A stretch of DNA of 64,000 nucleotides from Rhea pennata (GCF_028389875.1 NC_084667.1:58568570-58632569), one strand, 5' to 3'. Counted from the first letter of the stretch, positions 25,401 through 40,400 are shown. The notes: a model not told the origin generated them from the sequence alone. Made by a program: numbers and translations.

Positions 25401-28400
25401 ATAGTTTTATATTTGCTAAGCAGAGAGGTTTGTAGGAGAGTAGGCTCCTAATGCTGCTGGTAGCCTATGTTGTCCTTTTAACCCAATAACATAGGTGTTC
25501 AGAGAAGGGAAAGGTTCCAGGTTCAGTTTCTTAGTATGTCTGAACAGATACGGTCCTGTAGCTGTCATTTGCTGGGAGAGTACCCTGGTTGCCGTGATAG
25601 AGTGTATTCTGGGGAGAGGTATTGTTGGCCTGTTGTGTTAGCATTTCCTGGTGGGGAGGGCTGAATCTAGCCCCCTCCTCCTCCTCTGTTAGGATGATAT
25701 CCTAGCTACCAGGCTAAGAAGCAACTTGAGCTTTCTTTTGCTTTCTGTCTCTGACTGTCCATGTGTTACCCTGAGGAACCACTGTGAGTAGGAGGGACTG
25801 CAAGCTGCCATCAGCATTTTTGATGATCTGTTTTTAGAAACGAGGAGGAAAACATTTTCAAATATTCCCCATGTTCATGGCAGAGATTTGAGGCATATCT
25901 CAGAGCTTAGGTCTCCTTTACTCCATGTTTTATGTCAGAAATAGACATCATTACTGGGCATTATTGCTACCGGTTCTTCCTTTCTAGCAATCTTACCCAG
26001 CTAACCCTTTGTTTCTTCCTTTTCTCAACTACCAGAAATGAAACAATTTGTTTGAGGTTGAATGGAACACTTCAACTGACACACAGAAAATCTTTTTCCA
26101 GATTTTTCATTTTGATGAGGAAAAACAGAAAAGAAATGTGAATTCATTTTGATTGGACCTTACTTTCTTCATTTGCTATGGTGATTTGGTTTGACTGCTA
26201 TGCTGTCATCAGCTAGGTTCAGATCAACATGCCTACCTTGCAGTATGATAAATTTCAACATCTCTTTGAACTTTGGATGTATAGCAGTGCAATTCATTCA
26301 GATGTGTGGAAGTCAAAATTAGAGAAGAATTGGAAAGGGAATATCTGCACATAGATTTGCTGAGTGTGCAGCACATGCTTCTGAAGAGCTTTCCCACGCA
26401 CTGTATACTCTTACTGAAAGGACATCTGCAAAGGGTCTGCTCTCTTAAAGTGTCCATTTTTGTCGTAATTCTTGGGGAGAAAACTTTTTATTGCTATTTT
26501 TGTGTTGCTCTATGTGAAAAAATGTAATGGGAAGCAAATAGATTGACTCTGCATGAGGAAAATATGAGAAAAACCTTATTTTGTTTCAGGATAGAGAGCC
26601 ATCTATTAAAAGCATAAACTATTTGAGCAGTTGCAGTTCTGTGTCACTTGGCCAATAGGGATTAAGTTGTCAAAAATCATTTATGTTCTTTTTTATTATT
26701 GTAGGATGCTTTTCTTTCTAGGTAAGTCCTCTCACTAATTTCGGATTAAGAGTTGATTTGTGGTTTGTTTGATTTTTCTCTTTTATTTTTTCTCTTCCTC
26801 TGTAGAAACATGAAGATGCAGACTGCCCATGTGTCATGGTTTCGTGTCCTCATAAATGTAGTGTTAAAACACTCATGAGGAGCGAGGTAAGAAGTCATGT
26901 CCAATATTGTGCTGAAAAATAAAATAGTTGTTTAGAATTTTTTTAGTAAGATCTCGCAAGAATTTTGCCAGAAGCCATTTACTTTAAAATGTGAGATCTA
27001 AAGAAAAGCTTTTTCTACCACACAGTTAAGTGTGATAACACTCAAATATTTTTAAAGATTTATTGGAAAATTATCTTGCAAAAATTAATCTTTTAATTTT
27101 CTGTCTTTATTACACTTGGCTTGTCCAAAATTAGCGCATGTCTTTCCTGCTTTCATTTCTAATACCACCCTCACCCCCCTCCCTTAGTGTGAAGCATCTG
27201 TTGAGCGCAGCAAAGCAGTCTCCTGGGGGTAGCAGTAGCTCGCTTGTACTGAAAAGAGACTGAGAGAACTAAAATTCAGTGCACATTGACAAGAGTTAAT
27301 GAAGACTAGAAAGATCATATAAATGAGTAGGTAATGTGTAGAACCGGTACGTGCAAAAATTTAAAGTGCCATTAAATCTATCAAATTTTCAGGGGAAAAA
27401 AGAAGTAGTGACACTTCAGAGTATTAGTTTAAGATACCGGATTATGTGAATATGGCATTCCTGCAACCAAATGCAACAAGCAGTGATGATTTCTCTATTG
27501 TATAGAAACTTCCATTAATGTTTTAACCAGATGAAAAAACCCTGTCTTGTTCGAACGGATCCATGTCCTTGTGTATAGGCAGATGTAAGTAGCATCTGTC
27601 AAAGTCAATGTGCATATTTTTTTTCTAAAGACAAAATTATTCACCTAAGATGGGAAAGAGCTTATTTGTGTCTTCAGCAGTGTTTGTAAGCCTCATGTAA
27701 GGAAAGTTAGTTTTAGACATGAGGTTGAACTTTTTCATTGATACTTACTTCTAAAGTTGGATTCTTTTTGTTTCTTCAGTTATATTGAGGAATTAATAAT
27801 CACATCATAGTGACTAGGGTGCATATGGCACCTGCCAAGCACAGAGGTAGTCTTTTCTGCCAGGGTAGCAAAATCTAAAATATATGATAGATACTGAGAG
27901 AGAAAGTGTGTATATACCTGTGTTAGCTGTTTGGGCTAATTCTGTCAGTGCTTGCTTCTGAGATTAGACCCTGGTACTGGAGCACTTAGGCTTATTTTAA
28001 AATCTTGACTTCAGCACTATTTTGAGGTGAGGTATATCTGAGTGCTGATAAGAATTATCTCATTAAAGCTTAGGTCAGTGTATCATGCAATTTGTAGCTT
28101 TTTCACATATAGCCGAAATTGGATTCTGAAACCATTGGCAGAATTAGAACTTAAATCATCATCTTGCCCTACCTATATCATCTGTTGTCCTATGTTGTTT
28201 AATTTTTTCTGATATTATGCAAATGTATGTATTACTCAGCTGCATGGTTAGGTACAACTACTCTAATGCAGAAAATGGGAAAATGCCTGCCTAACAGTTT
28301 GAGAAAAAAATCTGTAATGTGTAAAAAGTGGATATCTTTTTGTAGAATAAAAGGCAATTTTTCATTTTTAATCCATAACTCGTTGGTAGACTTCTAGTTT

Positions 28401-31400
28401 GGAGAAATTGAAGAAGTAGTGTTCTAGAAAAGCCTGTTACACCATGTCTCTTTCTTATTTGGTCTTTTTTTTAATCTGTGTATTTCTTTTGAGACATAGA
28501 ATGAATTTCTATAGATAGTGTTTAGAATATAATAAGTGTATATCAGAGAAGTGATTTATGCATCTCAGATTTTAAAGACTGTCCTGTCTGTACTAGAGCT
28601 ACAGGTTCAAAGCAGAATTGGTTCACCCCTTCTTTTCTTGAAGGTGGATGAGCTAAGTTGCATGGGGCTTTTTGTAGGGGAATTTCAGATGAGATCTTGA
28701 AACCCAAAATAATGATGCCAGCTGAGGAGCTAGCCCCTAGCTCATGTCTGCTTTATGGGAAATACAAATTGCAAATCTCGTTCTTATGCTATCCTTTCTA
28801 AAAATGGCTCTTTAACTTCTAGGCAGTTTGCATCTGCCTTTTGTGCTGCAATGGCTGCTGTCTGTATATATGTACATGCTTCTGTGAATTGGTTATTTAA
28901 ATGAGAAGTGTTCTGTGCTCATAGTAATCCAAAAAATGCAATAAATCTCAATCTGTGAAAAATGCAGGCATTTTACTAATTCGTTTTAATCCTGTGAACT
29001 GCATTTTAAAAGTGATTCGATTGTACCTATTATAAAACTGTCTGTTTCATGCAGTCTTTGTGTAGTTTAACTGTTAAATTTTGGCACTGAGAATTGCATG
29101 TTTTGTTTTGAAAAATTGGTTTCTCATGAAATTAGGATTGGAAAAGATGTACTTTACTACAGTGAAACTGATCTTAGAAGACTTATCCAGAAGACCAGTA
29201 AAAATGACTTGTTGAAAAAACTAGTCACTCATTGAAGTCAAATGAAATCATGCAGATAATTGTAGAGCATGTTCTTTTTGTTTGCTTTTTTTAATTGGAT
29301 TGCCTATTGAAATGGTCTTTAGTAGAAGTTTCACTGTATATTAAATGTATCATACTGTATACTGTATTGGCATGTGCGTGTGGTTTACATATGTGTATAT
29401 ATAGTATTTGCACTTTAGGTCAGATTGGAAAAAATATACACACGTGTATTGTATGTTCTGCAAATGGCGCACACAATACAAATCTGATAACCTGTGCCCT
29501 TTATGTTTTGAGCATTATCATGCAAACGTCTTTTGCCAAAACTCACGTTTTTTTCCTATTGCAGTTGAATGCACATTTGTCAGAATGTATTAATGCCCCA
29601 AGTACCTGTAGTTTTAAGCGTTATGGCTGCACTTTTCAGGTCAGTATATAACAATTATACTTCCCAATTGATAAAAATCTGCAAATACAACTTAACGCTT
29701 TGACATGAAAATTTTGATCTTCTCTAGTATTGGTTAAGAAAAAGTTATCTAGTTTCACAAGTGATTATGTAGCAGATGCTTGGGTTTGCACTTCAAAAAT
29801 AGACAATATAAAAGGCCCACACATTCCTGCAATGCTTTGGGAGTTAAATTATTAGGTATGTCATGTTGAAATAGAAAAATGATATATGCAAAGAACTTTT
29901 TTACTTAGAATAAAAGGAAGGTCACTTTTGTTCTTCAGAAAATAGTATAGTAACTTCAGTTGTTGCTGTGAAAGAATTTATTTTCTTGAGCTAGATATGT
30001 TTATATTTTCTCTTGTTTGTGTGCCTTAATATTTTTATTAAGGTTAAACATAGGGTAGCCCACTTAAAACATACGTTTTTATGTGCATTCGTATGTCTGT
30101 GCACATAGCTGTGTAATAAAAGCATAGCACCAATTTACCAAAATTGTAGATTTTAATCCTGGCAATCACTGTGATGTGTCTAAAAAAAATAAAACAAAGC
30201 CAAGCCCTCAAATTTAGTTTCAGTCATATTATTTCCATTCTCTTTCAATATTCTACTTCCTATACCTATATCTTAGGGAATTTTGATGCTTATCAAATTA
30301 TAATGAAGGGATTATTCAGGAAATTTCAGAAACTGCTGACAGGAAAAAATTGAGTTTATCAGAGAGTGTCATTAATTTGAAAGGCCATGGTAACTTAGAG
30401 ACAAGAACTATAAGCAGCAACACTTCTCAATAAACTACTTACTGCAGGTATTTCCAGCTTCTCAAAACAACGAGCATTCGTCTCTTTAAATATTGACAGT
30501 ACAGTAATGCTCTTAGTGGTAGAACTGATCAATACTATAACCCTGCCCACTGTTATGTCTTATGTATTGCCATTCATTTTATGTATGTATATGTGTGCAT
30601 ATATGTACATATATCCACATATATATTTTTAGTATTTTATATAGAGTACATACCTTGACGATCATTGAAATCCGCTTTGCAGCACATCTATCACTGAAGC
30701 TAATGTATACTGCATTGCAAAACACTGAAGAAGGTGTAATGCAACACAATACAAATAAAATGATATGGTCTGCATCTTATGTACTCTGTATATGATCTAT
30801 GTGTGTTCTGTAAACTCCTATATAGTGGATATTTGTAACAGCAGTTGTAGGTCGTGCAGAGGCAGCATATTAGAATATCGCAGAGCAATCATGGTAGCAT
30901 CTTAAGAGACAAACTAGTCATTGTAATATCTCTCCAAATAGTTTATAAAGCTGGCAGTGATGATAAATTTATCTCAAATATTTATTTTTCTTAAATACTC
31001 AACTGAGGGAAAATTCAGTGCTTATGAAGCTGTTTATGAAATACAACACAAGTTTAAATTATGATTTGGGGAATTGGACATTTTAGGGTTTTTTAAATGA
31101 CTCAGGAGTTTTATTGTAATTTATTTAGTGCAAGGCTACCCAGAAGACTCTAAAACTCAATTCACTTTGTAAATCTGTTAATCTATGTCATCTCTGATGT
31201 ATTGAGCGCATTGGATGGAGATATATGGCAGTTGAATAAAACTCTTGCTGTATTAAATGTATTCCTGACTTCTGTAAATTCCCAAGTAGACTTACCTTCT
31301 CTCTACAATTCTCCAACATGCATCCATGAACCAAAATATGTAGTGTTGGTTCGATGTCTTGATATACTCTTTCTTTGTAGGTTTAAAAGAAGTGGAATTG

Positions 31401-34400
31401 GCTAAAATGTATAAATTCTTTGTTGTCACAGGGAACAAACCAACAAATTAAAGCACATGAAGCCAGCTCAGCAGTGCAGCATGTTAACTTATTGAAAGAG
31501 TGGAGCAATGCTCTAGAAAATAAGGTATATCTTCTACTCACTTCTAACTTTCGTTAATTTCTTTAAAACATATCAGAGTACTGGAAGAAGCGCCTTTTTT
31601 TTTTTTTTTTTTTTTGTCTAACAGCTGTTCAACAGTACAGCTAAAGCACCAGTAGGATCCAAAAGTAATAAGTCACTTAGCATAACTGTACCTTTATTAT
31701 AAAAAAATGCTGTGAGAAACTTGGCTTCACAACTCCGTATTCAATTATCCTGATTGGTAACTTAATAATAGCCTGTTTACATGGATAAACTGTCCTACAT
31801 TAAGTTTCCTGTCCAAGCTGCTTTCTTGTAAAGGAAAGGGTTCAGGAAACTGGCAGTGCTGTGACCTGTATTTTTGTTACCTCAGTGTATATGTACATAT
31901 ATATATTTTTTTTGAGATAAGATTATTAGGAATGCCATGTAATAAACCAATTGTTTACTTTATTTACTTTCATTATTGCTCTCCAAACTTAATGACCTGC
32001 AAGGGTTGATTAAATTAGACATACAGTAATTCTTGGGTGTGTTGATTTCTGCTTTATTGCTGGACCAGAGTGAAATTCATGTTGCAGTGCTTCTTTTGCA
32101 CTCCTGGTTTTTAGAAAGTCTTTGGGATTTGGGAGATGCTGGAGATCACATCAGTAACAGCCACAATCTTGTGAATAGTTTAAATTGCTTAGCCTTATAG
32201 TCTTGAAATAAAATGAAAGACTTAAGTGATTTTATATTTTAAATTTTATCTTAAATCTTTTGAAAGAACTTATTGTTTTAAATAACCATTAAAATAATTA
32301 TTTTATTTTACTTTTTTTGCGGTGTGGTGGTGGAAATAGTCCACAAAATTACAACAACTGTGCTACAAAGGCAGGCAGAAGAGTCGTGAGTCTCTTTAGG
32401 TTTTTACTAGAATGAGTCTAGCAATTCAGTAAGCGTGAAGATCCCAGTGGAAGCTCAGTGATGATTAGGTATATATGACTTTTGACTTCTGTCCTCTCAC
32501 AGCAGATCACTAGCTAGAGTTTAGCAAGCCCTGTCTGGAAAGCATATTTCCTTTTGATCCACCATAGTGATCTCTGTCCTATGGATTTCCAGCAAGATCC
32601 TACAGCCACTGAAGTGTAGTTTTAAAGCAGAAGTTAACAGGAAGAGCAAAGTTTGATGGTGTCCCAAGCACCTTGGTCCATGAACTGCAAGTTTCTTTTA
32701 AACCTGAAGTTCCATTAGGAAATAGTCTATTGAATCTAGAAGTCTAGGGTAGTTTTGTTTTGTTTTTAGGATGCAGTTTTTACCAGGTGTGTAAGTTTTA
32801 GTTTGATCACTAAAAATATTTTGGTTTACTTTTGCATTTAAATCTCTGTGATAATACAGAAACTGTGTTTTTGTTTTAACACATAACAAATTCATATCCT
32901 TAGTTCTTTTGTCATTAATCTGATTACAACTATATCATTTGGGAAAAAAAGAAAGGTATTTCCTTTTAGCTTCTAGTATAGATAGTTTTCTGCCTTTTGT
33001 TAGTTCCAGGGAGGTGCTTTATCATTTGAAAATGCTCAGCAATTCTTTGTTTTTCTTTCGTAGATCTAAGAGAATAAACACTTTGCTACATTTTTTTTTT
33101 TATGCTGAGTTTTTTTTTTTTTAACATCCTTTTAGGACGTAATCACTTATCATTGTTTGTTTGCTTCCCTTCCCCCTTTTTTCTTTTCACTTCCTGCTTT
33201 GTAGACTTCTTCCTATTCATAATAAAGAGTTGAATCATTGGAAATCCCAGGACAGTGCCAAGTTACAAGAATAGCTAACCACATATCATATGTCAGTGAC
33301 TTTACGCTAGAGAAGGGTAATAAAATGATTTGCAACTTCATTGTTTTTCTCTTCTTCTAGATAAAAATTAATCAATGCACTGCAGGAAGATAGTGCAAAG
33401 TTGACTTAGTTGATGGTTATCACTGAAATCCTGGACCCATTTTTAGTCAGTGGAAGTCTTGTCCCTGGTTTCAGTGGAGTCAAGATTTCGTTAGAGACAC
33501 TCAGCTTGGTTTGTACGGAGGGTGAAGGAGAAGCAGCAATGTGTTCTTTAACAGTGTTCGCAGATATGCAAACTGAAAGTCTTTAGACTTGCAAAGCTTG
33601 TGCTAAGTTAGGAGTTTTGTATTTGAATGGTATTGTCGACAAAAAGTAGTAAGAGGAGGTCAGGCTTAAAATCTTGCATCAAAACTTTCTAGGGGATGAA
33701 ATAAAATGTGGTGCTTTGTTCACTGTGGGAGTTTGAGCTCCCTCAGATTTCTGTGGTGTTGGAGGTAATGATTTGATCCTGATCTTGTGTCCTGGTCCCA
33801 TCCTTAAAAAAATCTGCTGTAAAATATTTTTGCCTTTTAATGTATGACTTAAACATGGGGCATGTCTATTTTAATCCAATTTTTTGTGTCATACAAGAGT
33901 TTTTTTGTTCTTTTTTAGTAAGCAATAAAGCAAAAGTACACAATAACTTGATTTGAAAAACAGCTAAGTAAGAACACATTTATCTTATACTTAGTATTTT
34001 AGTTCTGAGAAGGGAGGAAAGGAATCTGATTCATGATGCAGTTTGTAAGTAGATGCTGTGTTTCCTTTATGCTGTTTTTTACATTAAAATAAATTCAAAG
34101 GCTTATGCCAAATACAATTAGGAAACTGTATTTAATGTTAAAGATTTCTTATTCACAAATTGCCACTGAACTACAATTATTGAGTTAGCAATGGCAGTTC
34201 TGTATGATTAAGGACTGCAGGACATAATAACTGTTTCTCCTGTTCTGTAAAATTGTGTGGAAAATCTCAGTATAAGATAGACCCACATATTGTAGCTTGT
34301 ACAAAAATGAAAATGTGATGCTAGTGACATAAAGCACAACCGCCTTATGATTAGGATGCCAGGGGAGGAATCCATGAATGAAGAGGAATATAAAGATCAC

Positions 34401-37400
34401 AATTAACTAAATAACTAATTCATTAAGGAAAAGGAGGATATCAAGTAGCTACCCAGCAGATGTGAAATATGTGGGAGTCAGGGTACTAGTTTAAATTTCC
34501 ACTTGTTCTTGATAATCATTTCCAGTATCTAGGCAAGTATTCCTTCATCATCAGGATTATTTCTCTCTGTACTGGCAAATTTAGCTTTGGCTCGTTTCTG
34601 TGAGCCTATCTTGCTAGTTTTTCATATATAAAATAACCAACTAATATATGTATTTATGTGTGTGTATATATCTATATCTATATATATCTATATCTATATC
34701 TATATATAGATATATACATACAGACACACACATGCTGTACTATATTGAAAATTAGATATACACATATAAGAATGGTCTCTGTATTTTTGGGCCTCTGTCC
34801 AGTGAACATGCTGAAAGTCTGCAGGCCTTTGACAATCCTTTTATGTCCAGTTTGGCTAGTTTGGGGAACAAAATTATTTACTGTTTTATATATACAGCAG
34901 AGTAGCTTCTTGAGTGTAGGTATACAGTGACATATAAGTAATACAGTTTCATCAGATCAGAGGACAGCTAAGGTAGTGGACTACCACAGGGGTATCCACG
35001 TTAGAGGTAAAAGTTACTTGACCTCATAAACTATAGCAATTGTATTGAAATGGGTTAGATTCTTTTGGCATGTGAAATGAACAAATAATTGATCTTAATG
35101 GGAAGTATTTTCAAAGTGTTTTATTGGATCAAAAGTAGTGCTGCTTCTTATCCAAGAATCTAACTTAGGATCTAATCAGTCAGGCCATGTCTGCATGTCA
35201 TTTTGGTGTGGATGTTTGTGTCTTATTTTCTACAAGTTTGCAGCTGAATAATCTTGCCTGAGGAAAATGAGATTTAAAAAAAAGCAGAAAAAGACCCCAC
35301 CAATACACCCTATTTTGTGCTCTGTTCATTAGTGTATCTGCAGTGACAGAGAATATTTTCTGTATTACTTTTGTCTCCCAGGATATATATTATATGATAT
35401 TCTTGTAACAAGGCTCATGTTTTAAAATCAGAATGAGTCACTAATGAATATATTCATAAAATATCTATACAGAGAGAGAATATAATGTGCGGTCTGCATC
35501 TCCAGCTCTTTAGTCCCTCTCTACTAGGAGACACTGTTGGATTTTTTTTTTTTCCTTCAGATGCATGGATTGCTTCTGTATTACCTCATGTCAGTAGTTT
35601 TCATCACCATCACATTCTGTGAAGCCAAGCCAATCCTGTGCAGATGCCATATTTCTTTAAATTTGCTATAGATAAGAATAGATTGAAGTAGCTGAAGAAG
35701 ATTAATGTTTCTTTCCCCTGGCTAGCTGTTCTCTGGCATTACTGTCTGTGCAGAGCTCAGGTTCTTAACACAAATCTAGAACTAAATGGGTTGTTTCCTC
35801 AAAACACCAAGCCAGTCCTAAGTTAGTAAGCTGAAACTAGGGAACCAGACCATTAAATAGCAAAACAGATAAAGGAAAGATTATATTTAGACATAAGTTC
35901 TGTTGCTGTTTGTGTATCCCATCTGCTCCTTTATCAGCCTAAATTGTACCAATACCACTCAGTGGAAGTGGAAAAGTAGCTATCAGAAGCCATTTTTAAA
36001 ATTTATTTTTCCCCTAACAAGACATGGAGAGAGATTTTACTAGGATCTCATCTCAATCATATATGTAATATAGTTTAAAAATATTGAAGTTGTAGGTATT
36101 CTTAATAAACATTGGCAGGAGTAATTGTAGAATTTTTTCCAGGTGGCCTTGCTCCAGAATGAAAGTTTGGAAAAGAACAAGAGTATACAAACTTTACATA
36201 ATCAGATTTGTAGCTTTGAAATAGAAATTGAAAGACAGAAGGAAATGCTGCGGAATAATGAATCTAAAATACTTCATTTACAGGTAAGAAATTCAGAATC
36301 TCCCCATTAAAGCAGAAATGATAGTAGCTTCTGTTGAAGTGAGGTGTTCTGAGGGGGGGAGAGTCTACCTTGTTACGAAGGTATTCTGAAATTCTTTTCT
36401 TCTGGTCAGTAGCTGGTTTGCTATGTTTGTTGGAGTAAAATACTTTGCTAAAACATTGCACATTTCTATCCCATGCTAAAATGGAGAAGATTTGTTTAAA
36501 AAGGGAAAAAAAAGGACAAGCAAAATTACAAATATCACCTGAAGAATCATCATCATTATTTTTTTTTCCTTTCATTGAAAAAAAAAGAGTTTGCTTGAGG
36601 AACTACTGCCAAATTGGAGGAAAACATTAGGCCCCTTAAAACTGTTATATATTTGTTGTATATTTATTTTCTACTTGTTGGTATATTAAAAAGCATTAAT
36701 CATGAGTGAAAAAGACTTGTGTGGAATTCATCTAAACCCAGTGCAATGCATTTGAACATACTTTTAAAAATCTTTGTTCCTTGTCTTCGAGCCTTCTGAG
36801 GAAAACGTATCTATATAGTCTTTTGCCAGTAGGTCTGAGTTTAATTTTGTGCTCTGAATTGCCTGGCCCACAAGCCAGTGTCAAACCAAAAGTCCTGTGA
36901 ATGCTCTAGCACAGTGCTTAGCCCAGGGTGAAATAATTTACTTTGCATTCAGAGCTGACTTGAAATGTGGTTGTTGGGAATTTGTATTATCTTGGATGAT
37001 ATTAACTACAATTGGGTAAACCTCAGGAGACATTTGACAAACTGCTACAAAGACATCATTTACACATCATAGCATATCTACTGCTAGAGTACCAGATACC
37101 TGCTTTAGCATCCACCTTAAAGGAATACAAATAGAAGCAACTGTTGTATGACTGAAATTCAGAGGGTATCATATACAAGAGCTCAGAGCCAGGAGAACCC
37201 TCAATGTTGCTTTATAAGGATAGCTACAAGTTTGGCAATAGCAACGTTTCTCTCTATAGTACTTAGTTCTTGCCACATTCAGTCCACGTAGTAACCAGTC
37301 GTGCTCTCCTTAGTCACTATTATTTGGTCTAATGATTGTTTAGAATATGGCTGATGCTTACAATATTGCATTCTGACACTGGGAGATTAAGTCTTGTAAT

Positions 37401-40400
37401 TATTGGTATTGCTAATTGAATCTACCAGGAGGTAAGTTAATATGCAAGAGTGGCTTTTCACACATTCTTTCTCAATCTGTAATGAGAAAAGAAACAGAGA
37501 AAAGCAGAGCAGAATTTTTTGATTGTCCTGATAATTAGTTGCGATGTCTCAATTTGCCTAAGCTGCAAGAGTGTTACTAGAATAAATTTTCAAACAATAT
37601 GTGTTCATGAAGAAAAAAATTAAAAAAAAAAAAAAAAAAAAAAAAGTTGGCAGATTCCAGCAGGTGGCATTTTGGTTGTAACAAGTAGTGGAGAGGATAT
37701 TTGGGTATTTTTTTGTTTTGTTTTGTCTCTCCTTCTCTTTACTGCTTCTTGCCAGCTATTTCAGTTTAGTTATTTTAAGCCAAACTCTGTTTTAGAGCTG
37801 TTTCAACCTGATTTCTTCTGCTTACTGGAACGGCCTGGTTCAGTTAGGTTGGTAAGGGCATTCTGGAGATGCACCTCAGTTGTTTTTCCTTGGGCAATTT
37901 GGTTAGCCTCCTTTTGTTGCTCACTAGGAGCTGAAGGAATTAGTTACCTCTTGCTTTTTTCTTTTTTTTTTCTTTTTTCTCTTTCTTCTTTTCTCTTCTT
38001 TCTCTTCTTCTTCTTCTTTTCTCTTCTCTCTCTTCTTTCTCTTCTTCTTCTTCTTTTCTCTTCTCTCTCTTCTTTCTCTTCTTCTTCTTCTTTTCTCTTC
38101 TCTCTCTTCTTTCTCTTCTTCTTCTTCTTTTCTCTTCTCTCTCTTCTTTCCCCCTCCAGGCTGTGTTGAGCCACTATGGCTATGCTGGAGCCATAGATAT
38201 TTCCAGTGTAGGCACACAGGCATTATTTGCTTAGTCTCCAAGTCCTATGCATGCTAGTAATTTCCAGTATAGTTTCAGTAATAGTTTTCATGCAACCTTT
38301 GTTAACTTGGGAGCAACTCTTTTATTGAGCACAGTTGGCATCACCTGTACTGTGAGACATTTAGTGCAACTAGTGTAAAAGTGTGAGAGGTGTCTGGGCA
38401 CTGGCAGGAAGCTCTGCCTTGAGATCAAATTAATTTTGTATGTACTAGTCTCCAAGGAAAGTGTTACTACTTCTTCTGTCTCATTTCTACTAGCTTTACC
38501 AAGAGGGCATGTGATATTTTCTCGATTGTTGTCTTGTGGAAAGGAACTTTTGCAGTGTCTCTTATTGAGTGCATGAAAGCATTCTAGCAAGTCAAGTTGT
38601 AAGCTGAGTGTGGACATGCAACAAAAAGAAAAAAAGACAGAAGAAGCAATGACATTATGAATATAACATGACTGAATAGATAAATTCCTTCACAGAGGGA
38701 GGATGCACAGTTCATTTCTGCAGTCAAGTAGTACCTTTAATTCCTTTTATTTTCTTTTTTCAGTTTTGCTATGTAAGTTGCAATGGCAATGTGTGCTATG
38801 AACATCTAAAAGATGGATAACTGCAAATATAGCTTTCTTTAGTTCTTTATGAAATTTCCTAAGTTTTTTTTATTAATAAAATAGTATTAAACTTCTGGAA
38901 ATAGTTTATTAAAAAAAAAAAAAAAACTAGATTAAAATCAACATCCAGAAGAACCCTAAATGACTTACCAGATGTGCAACTGTAGATTAATGATATGGAG
39001 AGGTCAGTTGCTGGAATAGAAAGTCCATGCAGAAAATTGATGTCTACTTGAAAATTTATGAGTACAGTGTGAGACATCGATGTGATTTCTGATGGCATAA
39101 TTAGAGAGAATGAAATTCTTCACTGCTGCATTAAATTCAGATTAAGTATGTCAGTATCTCCCAGCAAGAGACTTACGGATCTCTGTTGGGTAAAATGATA
39201 AAAATCCTAGTGCTTTACAAAAGTGGAATATAGATCTAATTTTTATTATTGTATGTCATGAAGAGTTAGTTGAAATACTATGTATTTGTTGACAATAAGC
39301 TAAAAACTAAAATAGATTGTGTAAAAAGAGCTGGAGTATCGCATACCAGTTGGTGGAGAAGAACTGGCCCCTAGTAATAACTCTCAGAAAACTTTCTCCT
39401 AGAAGAAAAATAGCGTACAGTTCTACATCTTTGCTGCTTTTCTGATTCATTGAAAAATGTATTTATTTATTGTATTTGATATTATATTAGGGCCAAGAGG
39501 TCCCAATTAGAAATCAGAGCTTCTCTGTATGAGGCACTGTGCAAACCAGTAACAATGTTATTGTTCCTTCCTTGGAGAGTTTATTTGCTGAGAGTAGAAG
39601 GGAAAGATCAAATTTAGGCACACCTTACACCTATTTTTGCATGTTAACTGTAAGCTGCTGGCAAAATCTTGTGGCTTTGCTTTTACAATGTTAATTCATG
39701 CCACTTAATGGTATGTTTCATTTTATGTGTATAGCTAACAATGGTCCTGTGTTTTGTTTTCTGATTACCATCAGTCTAAAAGAAGAGGGTATGAATGTGT
39801 TGGTAGCTGATGAATGGTATGTCTAAGACCACAGCCCATGTATTTCAGATTCAGTATGCAGCTTTCCTTTACAAAGTCGTAATATTGCAATTGATATATG
39901 TAAGCTTGTTTTAATGCACCAACATAGCAGTAAATAGCTAATTTTGAAATTAGGTGGTAGTTTTGAGATGCAACAAAATAAAACCCTAGAACATAATGAT
40001 TTTGCTAGTTGACTTGTCAAATTGACAGTTTTCAATTAATCATTACAGACTTTCAGTATAACTGAAACCACATGATTAAAAGCAAATGTCTAAAAGGGGA
40101 AGTGAAGGCTGCATGAGCCAGAAGGGTTTTCCCCATTGGTGGGGAAAACTGAATCCATACGCCTAACCAGAAAGCAAGTGCAAAATAACTTTGTATTTTC
40201 TTGTTTTATACTGCAGAGGTACTTTTTAAAAATTAATTGAATAATTAATTGAAAAAATATTTTACAGTTGTGTATACTATATGATACTGTACATAAACTA
40301 TAAAGTTAGATTTGGAATTTAACTGTAACTGGTAGCAAAAGTAGTTTCTTGTCTCTAATATTTCTGTTCTCATTTAAGCTTCACAACTGAATATGAGGTT

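Larger units (their letters stand above)
22376..26805 (+). other. TRAF3 intron between coding exons 4 and 5
   Basis: GT-AG intron of 4.4 kb. It contains a CR1 fragment (22515-22745) soon after the donor and a pyrimidine tract/AG/GTAAGT motif at 26705-26727 close to the acceptor, which is discussed as a finding. No gene is seen on either strand. Confidence 0.9.

Noticed and set aside
37999..38146. 37-bp repeat array as a possible CRISPR
   Set aside because: The copies are directly adjacent without spacers and purely pyrimidine, in a vertebrate intron.
37672..38241. Open frames across the polypyrimidine minisatellite (Ser/Phe/Leu-rich on +, Lys/Arg/Glu-rich on -)
   Set aside because: They are translations of the 37-bp repeat inside a TRAF3 intron, not proteins.
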